The notes beneath the pieces are model-generated. The model saw only the letters and a program-made list of their open reading frames with translations. It did no database searches and had not been told where the DNA came from. Source: Alphaproteobacteria bacterium (GTDB lineage Bacteria > Pseudomonadota > Alphaproteobacteria > UBA7985 > JAUIBT01). From it: a stretch of DNA of 64,000 nucleotides. The DNA lies in contig JAUIDR010000011.1 of assembly GCA_030428565.1 (NCBI GenBank), positions 1 through 64,000 of the forward strand. The letters run 5' to 3'. Within the stretch, counting starts at the first letter, position 1. The number at the start of each line of letters is the position of its first letter. The translations under genes were made by a program, and so were the position numbers. Shown one piece after another: positions 1-8,451 of this stretch.

Positions 1-12
1 CTGAGCGCCTAA
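1..12 (+). CDS. rpmH: 50S ribosomal protein L34, last three codons only
   Basis: The window opens with codons for Leu-Ser-Ala and a TAA stop. This is the usual alphaproteobacterial L34 C-terminus (family knowledge), and rpmH normally lies directly upstream of rnpA, which follows here. Only the tail is visible, so the call rests on these three residues plus synteny. Confidence 0.75.
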   Translation: MSA

Positions 13-259
13 GCGAACCGGCCTTATCTGTAGCGACCCGATTTCATTACGGGTCCATGAGGATAGGCTTTGAGCCCGCGAGCGTAACGCTATTGGATCC
101 GCTGTACCCCTGGGTGCAGCGGTTTTCCCGTATGGACGCCACTAAACCGCGGGCGAGTTTGGGCCTGGCCCAGTGTTCTGCACGACGCGTTTGCCCTTGT
201 TCTGGCCCCTGCTCTGGCCAGTGCCCTGACCAGGGCACAACAACGACTCGAAATTAGCT

Positions 260-670
260 ATGCCCCTGATTCCGCGTTTGAAAAAACGCCCGCAATTTTT
301 GGCCGCAGCCGCAAGCGGTCACAAGCACGTCGCTAAGGGCATGATCGTCCAAGCGCGCCGTCGCCGCGAGGATGAGCCGGGCTATGATCCATCGCGCGGC
401 TTTGCCCTTGGCTTCACCGCCAGCAAAAAAGTCGGCAACGCCGTTGCCCGTAACCGTGCCAAGCGCCGCCTACGCGCCCTAGCTCACGAGGCCTTGCGCG
501 ACTTGCCCGCTGCGCCGATTGATTTGGTACTGATCGCGCGCAAGCAAACGCTTGAACGCGACTACCAAGACTTAACAGCTGATTTCCAGCACGCACTCAA
601 GCGGCTCTTGCGCCTTTGCGCAGCCGTGCCACCGGGCGATGATGGGCGCAGCGGCGAGCCGCAAGCCTGA
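260..670 (+). CDS. rnpA: Ribonuclease P protein component
   Basis: Protein subunit of RNase P, which binds the catalytic RNA and the 5' leader of precursor tRNAs. The 136-residue product is slightly longer than usual. It carries the family signature around residues 52-75: FTASKKVGNAVARNRAKRR, followed by LRALAHEAL. It is rich in Arg and Lys, as expected for an RNA-binding protein. It sits between the rpmH tail and yidD, the standard order. The ATG at 260 is the first start before the conserved LKKRPQF segment; no strong ribosome binding site is visible. The RNase P RNA gene itself is not in the window. Confidence 0.95.
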   Translation: MPLIPRLKKRPQFLAAAASGHKHVAKGMIVQARRRREDEPGYDPSRGFALGFTASKKVGNAVARNRAKRRLRALAHEALRDLPAAPIDLVLIARKQTLERDYQDLTADFQHALKRLLRLCAAVPPGDDGRSGEPQA

Positions 671-836
671 GCGATTGTCGCCGCGGCCCCTCCCTCGGTC
701 GCTGCCCAGGAACAGCTTCAGCCTGCTTGAAATCGGTCGCTGTGACTATCCGCTGCCTTGCGGGCGCAGGCGATTCGGCCTATCTGCAGGCCAGCACTGC
801 CGCTGAGGCTGCTGCAACCAGCACCGCAGCCCGATA

Positions 837-878
837 GCGCGGGCCTGATGACTCGGGCCTTGTAACTCGGGCCTGATA
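837..878. repeat. 14-bp tandem repeat, three copies
   Basis: Three imperfect 14-bp units at 837, 851 and 865 share the core CGGGCCT, in the non-coding gap between rnpA and yidD. One of several unrelated 12-15 bp repeats in this window. Confidence 0.6.
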
Positions 879-957
879 CCTTGGGGCAGAACCGTCCCGC
901 TGGACCGCCCCGCTGGCTTCTAGAGTTCGAAACCGCCAACTGCAAAGGAAAGCAGCC

Positions 958-1227
958 ATGAAGCGGCTCGCTGAGTTGATCCTAAAAGCGCTGAAAGGCG
1001 GGCTCAACGCCTTGCTTATTATGCTGGTTCAGCTATACCGCTGGTTCATTTCTCCTTTGCTGCCTCCTCGGTGCCGATATCAGCCGACTTGTTCGGCTTA
1101 CGCCATCGAAGCGCTTCAGTCGCATGGCCCCATCAAAGGCTCTTGGCTTACGCTGCGCCGTATTGCCCGTTGTCATCCTCTTGGTGGCTCAGGCTATGAC
1201 CCTGTGCCCCCCACCAAACACGAGTAG
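958..1227 (+). CDS. yidD: Membrane protein insertion efficiency factor YidD
   Basis: Small amphipathic inner-membrane-associated protein that assists YidC/Sec insertion. The 89 residues contain the family block [20 protein letters not shown] followed by [11 protein letters not shown], then [19 protein letters not shown], including the three conserved cysteines. An AAAGGAAAG-type ribosome binding site precedes the ATG. It lies 11 bp before yidC, so the two are probably co-transcribed. Length and synteny match the family. Confidence 0.95.
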   Translation: MKRLAELILKALKGGLNALLIMLVQLYRWFISPLLPPRCRYQPTCSAYAIEALQSHGPIKGSWLTLRRIARCHPLGGSGYDPVPPTKHE

Positions 1228-1238
1228 CTTAGCGTTCT

Positions 1239-3326
1239 ATGCTCAACCAACACCGTAACCCTGACGAGCAGCGTAATCTGTTCATAGCTCTTGCTTTGAC
1301 CGCTGTGGTCTTTTTCGTCTGGCAGGCCTTCTTTGGTCCCGAGCCGCAACCCACCCCCGAGCCGGGCACCGAGGTTGCAGGCGACGCAGCCCCTAGCGCC
1401 GCTGCCGACGGCCAAAGCGATGCCTTTGAGCCAACCGTCGCCACGCCAACAGAGGAGGGTGCGACGCTCGTCTCGACCGGGGTCGTCGCTTACGGCGAAA
1501 ACGGCGAAGGCCGCGTCACGGCCTTGGATGCCACGCCCCGTATCACCATTGACGATCCCTTGATCGAAGGGTCAATCAACCTTGTCGGCGGTCTGATCGA
1601 CGACGTGACTCTGACCCAATTCCACGAGACCATCGACAAGACGAGCCCCAACGTTCAACTGTTGCAGCCGTCTAATTTGAACAATGCCTATTATGTAGAA
1701 TCGGGCTGGCAACGGCGCGCCGGTACAGTCGAGACGCCGACCGCCAAGCATCTGTGGAGCACCGATTCCACCAGTTTGACCCGTGATAACCCAGTGACCT
1801 TGAGCTTGTCGCTGGACGGCTTGACCTATCAGCGTCGATTTGAGTTGCGCGACGAGTATCTGATCCAAGTGACCGAGAGCGTGACCAACGCTTCGACTGC
1901 GAGCCAGACGCTACGCCCCTTCGTACGCAGCAAACGCGTCGGATTGGTCGAAACGCAGGGGAACTGGCTGGTCCATGAAGGCGCCATCGGCTATGCCAAG
2001 GACCGCCTGCACGAATATGAATACAAGAAACTAGCTGGCGCCGAAGGCTTGACCGAGAGCTTAGACTCAACCGGGGGCTGGATTGGCTTCACCGACAAGT
2101 TCTGGCTGACGTCGGTTATGCCGCTGGACCAGGAATCGGCGGTCTCGATTGTGACCCAAGGGCGCGTCGTCAACAATGTTCAAGAATATTCATCAGGTTA
2201 CAGCTATGGCGATTTCTTGCTCGATCCGGGCGCGAGCGCAGAAGTAACCTCACTGATCTTCGCCGGGCCCAAACAGGTCACACGCCTGGATGATTATTCT
2301 GAACAGTTCGGCTTGAAGCAATTCGACAAGGCCATTGATTATGGCTGGTTCTATTACTTGACCAAGCCCTTTGCTAAGGCATTGATTATCCTTGAAAACC
2401 TGACCGGCAACTTCGGCATCGCCCTAATTTTGCTGACCATCGCCGTCAAGATCCTGTTCTTCCCGCTGGCCTGGCGCTCTTACGTGTCGATGGCCGCCAT
2501 GCGCCGTCTGGCCCCCCGCATCGCCGAAATCCGCGAGAAGTACCCCGAAGATCGCGCCAAAGTCAGCCAAGAGACCATGGAGCTCTACAAGAAAGAAGGC
2601 GCAAATCCCGTTGCTGGCTGTCTGCCCATGCTGCTGCAAATCCCCGTCTTCTTCGCGCTCTATAAGACCTTGTTCGTCACCATCGAAATGCGCCACGCGC
2701 CCTTCTATGGCTGGTTGACCGATCTCAGCGCGCCCGATCCGACCACCGTCCTAAACCTGTTTGGCCTCTTGCCCTACACGGTACCCGATCTGGGCTTCTT
2801 GAATATCTTGTCCATCGGGCTGTTGCCGCTGATCATGGGCGTTTCCATGTGGGCTCAGCAGAAACTGAACCCGCCACCGGCGGACCCCCAGCAGGCCATG
2901 ATCTTCAATCTGTTGCCCATCGTCTTTACCTTTATGCTGTCGACCTTCCCCGCAGGCCTGGTGCTGTACTGGACATCAAACAACATCCTGACCCTGGGCC
3001 AACAGTGGACCATCATGCGCTATGCCGATGCCCACAAGCGCGCCGAACGTGACGCGCGCCGCAAGACCAAGGGTAAGGGCAAAAAAGCCGATGCTTCTGA
3101 TGACGATGCAGCGCCTGCTGCGGATGCCAACGTTGCGAACGATGACGCAGAAGCCAGCGAACCGGTCGTGATCGAAGCCACGGATGAGGTCGCCGCCAGC
3201 GAGGTCGTTGGCGAGGCTACGGCTGAGACAGAAGGCGAAGCCCCCAAGGCAACCGTCAGTTCGGCGGCCAGCAGCAAGCAACGCCGCAGCGGCGGTTCAC
3301 GCAAGGGCAAGGGTCGCAAGCGTTGA
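1239..3326 (+). CDS. yidC: Membrane protein insertase YidC (long C-terminal tail)
   Basis: Inserts membrane proteins alone or with SecYEG. An N-terminal membrane anchor (about residues 13-30: LFIALALTAVVFFVW) is followed by a large periplasmic domain. The conserved insertase core spans about residues 380-600, with segments such as FGIALILLTIAVKILFFPL and the GCLPMLLQIPVFFALYKTL block. At 695 residues it is longer than most YidC proteins. The extra length is a C-terminal tail of about 90 residues: basic at first (KTKGKGKK), then Ala/Glu/Asp rich, then ending in a cluster of Lys and Arg. Basic YidC tails are known to contact ribosomes; the acidic middle stretch is unusual. The stop overlaps the engB start. 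Confidence 0.96.
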   Translation: MLNQHRNPDEQRNLFIALALTAVVFFVWQAFFGPEPQPTPEPGTEVAGDAAPSAAADGQSDAFEPTVATPTEEGATLVSTGVVAYGENGEGRVTALDATPRITIDDPLIEGSINLVGGLIDDVTLTQFHETIDKTSPNVQLLQPSNLNNAYYVESGWQRRAGTVETPTAKHLWSTDSTSLTRDNPVTLSLSLDGLTYQRRFELRDEYLIQVTESVTNASTASQTLRPFVRSKRVGLVETQGNWLVHEGAIGYAKDRLHEYEYKKLAGAEGLTESLDSTGGWIGFTDKFWLTSVMPLDQESAVSIVTQGRVVNNVQEYSSGYSYGDFLLDPGASAEVTSLIFAGPKQVTRLDDYSEQFGLKQFDKAIDYGWFYYLTKPFAKALIILENLTGNFGIALILLTIAVKILFFPLAWRSYVSMAAMRRLAPRIAEIREKYPEDRAKVSQETMELYKKEGANPVAGCLPMLLQIPVFFALYKTLFVTIEMRHAPFYGWLTDLSAPDPTTVLNLFGLLPYTVPDLGFLNILSIGLLPLIMGVSMWAQQKLNPPPADPQQAMIFNLLPIVFTFMLSTFPAGLVLYWTSNNILTLGQQWTIMRYADAHKRAERDARRKTKGKGKKADASDDDAAPAADANVANDDAEASEPVVIEATDEVAASEVVGEATAETEGEAPKATVSSAASSKQRRSGGSRKGKGRKR

Positions 3327-4084
3327 GCCCAACCGAGCCAATAGACCAAAAGGCGGCTGACGCGCCCGCAAAGCCCGATCAGCCGCCAGTCAACAACCCA
3401 CCTGTCGACAACCCACTAGTCGACAATCCACCAGCCGACAGCCCAGCCGTCTACAGTCCGCCCGTCATTGAGCTGCCGAGCGGCGAGGCCCTGTTTCGCC
3501 GCCCTTGTACCTTCGTTAAGGGCGTCGTTGCTTTGAAGGGCTTGCCCGACCCGGTGCAGCCGGAGGTGGCTTTTGCAGGCCGCTCTAACGTCGGCAAGTC
3601 CAGCCTCATCAACGCTCTGGTAAACCGGCGGGATTTGGCCCGCTCCTCCAACACCCCCGGCCGAACGCAAGAATTGAACTTCTTCGATCTGGACGGTGCA
3701 ATTTGGATGGTGGACCTGCCGGGCTACGGCTTTGCCAAAGCGCCCAAGGCCAAGGTTGACGCCTGGAATAAGCTACTCCAGCGCTACCTTGCTGGTCGCC
3801 CCAACCTGCAGCGCACCTTTATTCTGGTCGATAGCCGCCACGGTCTGAAAGACTTGGACCGCGAAATGATGGATCGCTTGGACACCGCCGCGCAATCCTT
3901 TCAGGTCGTGCTGACCAAGATCGATAAGATCAAAGCAGAAGAGCGCGACGCGCTGCTGCAACGCTGCTATGCCGAGGTCAACAAGCACGTGGCCGCCTTC
4001 CCCGAGATCTTGCTGACCAGCTCCGAAAAACGCATTGGCATTGATCGACTGCGCGCCCATATTGCAGCCATGGCCGAGGGCTAG
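3323..4084 (+). CDS. engB: Ribosome biogenesis GTP-binding protein YihA/EngB
   Basis: Essential GTPase of 50S assembly. G-motifs are visible: G1 GRSNVGKSS, the switch region TPGRTQELNFF, G3 DLPGYGFA, G4 LTKIDKI and G5 TSSEK. The only start found is TTG at 3323, which overlaps the yidC stop (TTGA), implying translational coupling. No ATG or GTG lies between it and the G1 motif, so the roughly 70-residue N-terminal extension should be translated. That extension is Pro/Asn/Asp rich and built from 15-bp in-frame repeats, unlike the short N-terminus usual in this family. The GTPase core is normal. Confidence 0.93.
   Translation: MSPTEPIDQKAADAPAKPDQPPVNNPPVDNPLVDNPPADSPAVYSPPVIELPSGEALFRRPCTFVKGVVALKGLPDPVQPEVAFAGRSNVGKSSLINALVNRRDLARSSNTPGRTQELNFFDLDGAIWMVDLPGYGFAKAPKAKVDAWNKLLQRYLAGRPNLQRTFILVDSRHGLKDLDREMMDRLDTAAQSFQVVLTKIDKIKAEERDALLQRCYAEVNKHVAAFPEILLTSSEKRIGIDRLRAHIAAMAEG
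3398..3457 (+). repeat. 15-bp in-frame tandem repeat in engB
   Basis: Four 15-bp units at 3398, 3413, 3428 and 3443 encode degenerate pentapeptides: PPVDN, PLVDN, PPADS, PAVYS. They sit in the non-conserved N-terminal extension of EngB. Because the period is a multiple of three, copy changes would keep the frame. Confidence 0.8.
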
Positions 4085-4168
4085 CGCCCGCAGGCCGCGC
4101 CGATCATGCGCGCCACCGGGCCTAGAGCCCGACCAACGATGAGATAGCATCCAAGCCGAGGAAGCCCC

Positions 4169-5044
4169 ATGCCGCAGAGCGAATACGATGAACTCATGGC
4201 CCGTTATCGCGCCGAAGCCAAAGTCCTAAGGGGCGCTCTGCCGGATCTGCGCCGCTACTATGGCCGCAGCATCGTCATCAAGTTTGGCGGTCACGCCATG
4301 ACCGACCCCAAACTGTTCGAGGCCTTCGCAAAGGACATGGTGCTGTTGCGCCAGGTCGGTATCCACCCAATCGTTGTTCACGGCGGCGGCCCGCAAATCA
4401 ATCGCATGCTGGACGAACTGAAACACGAAGCAACCTTTGTTGACGGCCTGCGTGTCACCGACACCACCACTATGGGCGTTGTCGAGATGGTCCTTAGTGG
4501 CCAGGTCAACAAGTCGATTGCTCATGCCATCAATCGTGCTGGTGGGCGCGCGGTTGGCATCTCGGGCAAGGACGGCGATTTGGTGCGCGCGGTCAAGGTC
4601 AAGGGCGATCAAGACCTGGGCTTTGTTGGTGAACCCGAATTGGTCAATCCGGCGGTTCTTTCCTCGTTCGAAGCCAGCGGCATTATCCCCGTCATTGCGC
4701 CCATCGCAGCCGACGGCGAAGGCCAGACCTTCAACATCAACGGTGACACAATGGCGGGCGCTATCGCCTCAGCGGTGGGGGCAGCGCGCCTGATGCTGTT
4801 GACCGACGTGATTGGCGTGCTGGACAAGCAAGGCCACCTGATGAGCGAGATCAAGCTGGATCAAGTCGCAGCGCTGCGCCAGGACGGCACCATCAAAGGG
4901 GGCATGATCCCCAAATTAGAGACCTGCGCAAAGGCGGTCTCAGGCGGCGTCGGCGCGGCGGTCATCCTTGACGGCCGGATCGAAGGCGCGGTGATTGTCG
5001 AGCTGTTGTCAAAGTCGGGTGCGGGCACCCTGGTTCGCGCCTAA
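4169..5044 (+). CDS. argB: Acetylglutamate kinase
   Basis: Phosphorylates N-acetylglutamate in arginine synthesis, in the cytoplasm. Of 291 residues, the amino-acid-kinase core shows IVIKFGGHAM (phosphate-binding), HPIVVHGGGPQI and KGGMIPKLETC near the C-terminus, plus an N-terminal helix common to the arginine-sensitive hexameric enzymes. A GAGGAA ribosome binding site precedes the ATG. It lies 84 bp after engB, an order widespread in alphaproteobacteria. The arginine-pathway gene argH is also in the window at 41324, far from here. Confidence 0.96.
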   Translation: MPQSEYDELMARYRAEAKVLRGALPDLRRYYGRSIVIKFGGHAMTDPKLFEAFAKDMVLLRQVGIHPIVVHGGGPQINRMLDELKHEATFVDGLRVTDTTTMGVVEMVLSGQVNKSIAHAINRAGGRAVGISGKDGDLVRAVKVKGDQDLGFVGEPELVNPAVLSSFEASGIIPVIAPIAADGEGQTFNINGDTMAGAIASAVGAARLMLLTDVIGVLDKQGHLMSEIKLDQVAALRQDGTIKGGMIPKLETCAKAVSGGVGAAVILDGRIEGAVIVELLSKSGAGTLVRA

Positions 5045-5080
5045 GCCAGAGATTCCGCCGGTGGATTGGTTTCCCAAGCC

Positions 5081-5166
5081 CTCTTGGCTTGAACCCTCTG
5101 GGCCTGCCCCCTCTTGGCTTGAACCCTCTGGGCCTGCCCCCTCTTGGCTTGAACCCTCTGGGCCTG
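5081..5166. repeat. 30-bp tandem repeat, nearly three copies
   Basis: Near-identical 30-bp units begin at 5081, 5111 and 5141, the last incomplete. They start CTCTTGGCTTGAACCCTCTG and continue GGCCTGCCCC. They lie just downstream of the argB stop, in the gap before the convergent nitrilase gene. The high identity points to recent duplication. Confidence 0.95.
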
Positions 5167-5209
5167 AGCTCCCGCCTGCTGCCTCAAAGTCTTTCCCGCG
5201 GGGAAGTGC

Positions 5210-6052
5210 CTAGGCACCCCCCTTACTCATCTCCTTGCTCATCCCCCTACTCATCCAAGGCAGGCGATGGCGATCATGGTGATACGGCAGGCGCTTGCGG
5301 GCCTTAGCAATGGCCGCGCGGTCCAATTCGGCGCGCAACCATTCTGCCCCCGTTCCAGCGCGCGCCAAGTCCTGCCCATTGGGCGCGACCACACAACTAG
5401 CGCCCAGATAGGATAGGCCGTTTTCTTCGCCGCAATGGTTGGCATAGCAAACAAAGCAGCCATTTTCGAAAGCCCGCGTTGGGATCATTTTGTGGGCCAC
5501 AACGCCCCATTCGGCCGCCAGCGCGGTCGGCACAACCACCAGATCAGCGCCAGCAGCAACCACCTGGCGGAAGGTCTCGGGAAACTCGGCGTCATAGCAA
5601 ATCAGCGTCGCAATCTTAAAACCTGCAAGCGCGAACAAAGCGAGGTCTTGACCGGTGACAAAGTGGTCGGCCTCAAAACCTGGTGGCAGCAATAGCTTGC
5701 GGTGCCCGCCAAGATACTGGGCTGCCGTCCCCTGCCCTTGCGCGCCATAGCAGGCCGCCGCGTTATAGAGCTGACCAGCCTCTTTTTCTGCGTAGCTGTA
5801 ATGGATGGCAATCCCGTGCTGTTTGGCCAGTGCCGCGATGCGCTGAGCATAGGGACCGTGGCGCTCTTCGCCCCAGGTCAGCAGAGCTTCGCCCGCGTTG
5901 TAGCCGGTCAAAAACAGTTCGGGCAACACCAAGAGATCGCCGCCACTTGCCGCGCCCTGGCCAAGCTGAGCCGCCAACCAGGCCAAACGCGCGTCCGGGC
6001 CGACCAACCCGCCAGGGCTCTGAGCGACAAAGACAGTAAGTCTGTCAACCAT
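5210..6052 (-). CDS. Carbon-nitrogen hydrolase (nitrilase superfamily amidase)
   Basis: Hydrolyses a non-peptide C-N bond by a Glu-Lys-Cys triad. All three are visible: Glu in LPELFLTGY, Lys in GHRKLLLPPG, and the Cys nucleophile in ATLICYDAEFPE. The 280-residue length fits aliphatic amidase, omega-amidase or carbamoyl-putrescine branches; the substrate cannot be read from sequence. It starts 2 bp after the stop of the M24-family gene on the same strand, so the two are almost certainly co-transcribed, probably with the SDR further upstream. The tail after about residue 265 is low-complexity, repeating Met-Ser-Arg/Lys-Glu/Gly-Met. Confidence 0.9.
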   Translation of the reverse strand: MVDRLTVFVAQSPGGLVGPDARLAWLAAQLGQGAASGGDLLVLPELFLTGYNAGEALLTWGEERHGPYAQRIAALAKQHGIAIHYSYAEKEAGQLYNAAACYGAQGQGTAAQYLGGHRKLLLPPGFEADHFVTGQDLALFALAGFKIATLICYDAEFPETFRQVVAAGADLVVVPTALAAEWGVVAHKMIPTRAFENGCFVCYANHCGEENGLSYLGASCVVAPNGQDLARAGTGAEWLRAELDRAAIAKARKRLPYHHDRHRLPWMSRGMSKEMSKGGA

Positions 6053-6054
6053 TG

Positions 6055-7212
6055 CTAGCCCCTGCTCAACAAGATTTCGCGCGGGTAGCTGGTGATGTAG
6101 TCAAAGCCCCCCTCGGTCACGACGATGGAATCGCCGATCCGGCCCGCGGTTGAGCCATCAATCGAGATACCGCCATCGACCGCGAAGGTCATACCGGGTT
6201 GCAGCACGGTCGTGTCGCCGGTCTTAAGCTCTGGAGCCTCAAGGTAGGAGACGCCGATAGAGCGACCCGTTCGATATCCGGTCTCATAGCCACGCTGGCG
6301 ATAGACTTCACCCGCAGCCGCGGCCACTTCTTCTGCCAGCACACCGGGGCGGATGGCAGCCAGCGCTGCCTGCTGGGCCGCAATGGCCGCTTCTTGGACG
6401 CGCCGCGCCTCGTCGGTTACGTCGCCGATATGGAACATACGGTCAAATCCCAGCTTGTACTGCTTGAACTGAGCCATATTGCAGAAGCAGAAGTAGACCG
6501 GATCGAACTTTTGATATTTGCGCACGCTGGCGCGGCGGTGAACCATCGAAGTGTCCGCGCCGCTTTGTAAGATTTGCAGGTTATGGATCATGGGCGAGAC
6601 AAAGCTATCCCAGCCGCTGTCGGTCAAAAAGGTTGCTGCCGCCCGCGACCCGGCTTGAATGACCGCCAGAGCCGATTCGTACTCCGGGGCCCCTTCTGCC
6701 AGCGAGTCGTGTGCAGCGCCCATCATGGCGCCGGCGATTTGGCCTGCTTGCTTCATGACCTCGATTTCGAACGGTGTTTTAATGACCCGCTGCGCGCCCA
6801 AGACCGGCGAGATATCGCGTAGGCGGCTATCGGCGTAGGCCTCATCTAGATAGTTGCGTACAAGAGCGGGAATGTGGTTGCGCTCGATCCAGATGTCACC
6901 AGGCGCTTCGCCCAATGCCTTGGCCAGGGCGGCTTGCCAAGAGCGCGGACCTATGTCCTCCCATGTGCGCAGGTCTTCGACCCAGGTCATGGCGGCCACC
7001 ATTTCCGATTCCATAAAAGGCGTAATGACAATAGGGGGCTCATCGACTGGGACGACCAGCATGGTCGGACGGCCAAACTCGATCCCCAGATAGCCCCAGA
7101 ATCCAGCCAAATAGGCGATCGAACTTTCATCGGTGAAAACGGCGCGCTCAATGCCTTGCTCGCGCATGGCGGTTTGCAGATCGCGCGTTCGCGCTTTGGC
7201 TTCTTCTAACAT
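6055..7212 (-). CDS. M24 / creatinase-fold protein lacking canonical metal ligands
   Basis: The 385-residue protein has the two-domain pattern of Xaa-Pro peptidases and creatinase: an N-terminal domain (about 1-130) and a C-terminal pita-bread domain starting near PFEIEVMKQAGQIAG. The five metal-binding positions of metallo-M24 enzymes look replaced. The first Asp region reads VYFCFCNMAQ, the second reads LGFDRMF, the His region reads TGRSIG, and the two Glu sites read FAVDGGI and GRIGDSIVV. It may therefore be metal-independent like creatinase, or use another mechanism. An AAGGGAG ribosome binding site precedes the ATG. It is followed 2 bp later by the nitrilase gene. Peptidase activity should not be assumed. 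Confidence 0.82.
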   Translation of the reverse strand: MLEEAKARTRDLQTAMREQGIERAVFTDESSIAYLAGFWGYLGIEFGRPTMLVVPVDEPPIVITPFMESEMVAAMTWVEDLRTWEDIGPRSWQAALAKALGEAPGDIWIERNHIPALVRNYLDEAYADSRLRDISPVLGAQRVIKTPFEIEVMKQAGQIAGAMMGAAHDSLAEGAPEYESALAVIQAGSRAAATFLTDSGWDSFVSPMIHNLQILQSGADTSMVHRRASVRKYQKFDPVYFCFCNMAQFKQYKLGFDRMFHIGDVTDEARRVQEAAIAAQQAALAAIRPGVLAEEVAAAAGEVYRQRGYETGYRTGRSIGVSYLEAPELKTGDTTVLQPGMTFAVDGGISIDGSTAGRIGDSIVVTEGGFDYITSYPREILLSRG

Positions 7213-7222
7213 GCTGTGCTCC

Positions 7223-7282
7223 CTTGCGCCTAGCTCACTTGCCCCTAGCTCACTTGCCCCTAGCGCGCTTGCTCCTGGCTGC
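7223..7282. repeat. 15-bp tandem repeat, four copies, in the leader of the M24 gene
   Basis: Units begin at 7223, 7238, 7253 and 7268 with consensus CTTGCCCCTAGCTCA. They lie 11 bp upstream of the minus-strand start codon at 7212. The ribosome binding site sits at the edge of the first unit, so copy-number change would alter the leader length. Confidence 0.85.
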
Positions 7283-7398
7283 CTGTTCTCGGCTAGCGTT
7301 TCGGCCAGCTAGTCACAGGCCGACGGCAAAGGCTTGCGAATAAGCGACATGCGCTCAGCAGGGCTGCATCAGATCGGGCATGCAAGTTTGCTTGGGCG

Positions 7399-8145
7399 CT
7401 AGATGCAACGTCCCCCGTCCACTTCAAGCGCCACACCGGTCAATAAGCTGGCTTCATCCGAGCAGAGGTAGACCGCAGCCATAGCAATATCTTTGGGCGT
7501 TGAGAGGCGGCCCAAGGGGATCGACTGGCGAAAGGCCTCGCGCTTTTCCGGCGTGTCCTCGCCCATGAAGGTGGCCAGCAACGGTGTATCGCCTGCCACC
7601 GGGCACAGAGCGTTGACCCGGATTTGCCGGTCTGCCAGCTCAACAGCGATCGACTTGGTGGCCGTGATGACCGCGCCCTTAGAGGCGTTGTACCAACTGA
7701 GCCCCGGACGTGGACGCAGCCCTGCGGTAGACGCGATGTTCAAAATAACGCCCCCGCCCTGCTGTTCAAACACCGGCACACAGATCTGAGTCATGTGAAA
7801 GATGGATTTAACATTGACGTTAAAGGTCTTATCGAAGTCGCCTTCGCTGACCTCGACCAGCGGCTGGTTTAGATGCGAATAGCCGGCATTGTTGACCACG
7901 ATATCCAAGCGGTCATGATCGGCCAGTGCCGTCTTGACCAGATTTGACAGGTCCATGCGGGCCGTCACATCCGTTCGCGCGAAGGTCGCTTTGGGCCCCA
8001 GCTCGCTCGCCAAAGCCTTACCGTCGTCTTCGTTGAGGTCTGCGATGTAGACCTGGGCGCCTTGTGCAACGAACTGGCGCGCCATCCCCGCCCCAAAACC
8101 AGAGGCGGCGCCGGTGATAATTGCGACCTTACCGTCAAGACGCAT
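7399..8145 (-). CDS. SDR-family NAD(P)-dependent oxidoreductase
   Basis: Classical short-chain dehydrogenase/reductase of 248 residues. The Rossmann glycine motif is TGAASGFGAGMA, NNAG is present at VVNNAGYSH, the catalytic Ser lies in NIASTAGL, and the YxxxK pair is in WYNASKGAV. The C-terminus ALEVDGGRCI is typical of FabG-like and glucose-1-dehydrogenase-like members. An Asp-Leu-Asn after beta-2 (YIADLNED) suggests NAD(H) preference. It lies 186 bp upstream of the M24 gene on the same strand and is probably part of that catabolic unit. The substrate is unknown. Confidence 0.92.
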   Translation of the reverse strand: MRLDGKVAIITGAASGFGAGMARQFVAQGAQVYIADLNEDDGKALASELGPKATFARTDVTARMDLSNLVKTALADHDRLDIVVNNAGYSHLNQPLVEVSEGDFDKTFNVNVKSIFHMTQICVPVFEQQGGGVILNIASTAGLRPRPGLSWYNASKGAVITATKSIAVELADRQIRVNALCPVAGDTPLLATFMGEDTPEKREAFRQSIPLGRLSTPKDIAMAAVYLCSDEASLLTGVALEVDGGRCI

Positions 8146-8292
8146 GGAGATAACCTTTCAAGCGAAAACCGGCCAAAGCGGCGGTGTGGTAGTTGAGCAA
8201 AACATGTAGGGGCAAGCCGCGCGGCCAAGCGTTCAATAGCCGGGCTTCATGCCGACCTTGATGCCAATCGCAGCACTTGCAATCGCGCCAGG

Positions 8293-8451
8293 CTAGCCTT
8301 TGGCCTGCGCGATTTGTGTGACGTCAATCGCTGGCGCGGCGATCGAAGCGTTTGCGCCCGCTTTAGACATCAGACCTAGGCCACCGCCCGCCTGAGCAGC
8401 GATCAACAGAGCCAAAGCCAACAGAGCGAAATAAGAAGCACGCAAAGACAT
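8293..8451 (-). CDS. Small predicted exported peptide, 52 residues
   Basis: A short reading frame with a good ribosome binding site (AAGGGTGAG) eight bases before its ATG. The product begins MSLRASYFALLALALLIAAQ, a basic start and hydrophobic core like a signal peptide or membrane anchor, followed by a small Gly/Ala-rich tail ending in AQAKG. I do not recognise a family. It is about 150 bp upstream of the SDR on the same strand. The start signal and signal-like N-terminus support a real gene, but it is too short to be sure. Confidence 0.5.
   Translation of the reverse strand: MSLRASYFALLALALLIAAQAGGGLGLMSKAGANASIAAPAIDVTQIAQAKG

Noticed and set aside
1-260. Replication origin next to rpmH
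   Set aside because: dnaA is not visible, no DnaA-box cluster was noticed, and alphaproteobacterial origins are often elsewhere.
6055-7212. DMSP lyase DddP or Xaa-Pro peptidase
   Set aside because: Both keep metal ligands that appear missing here.
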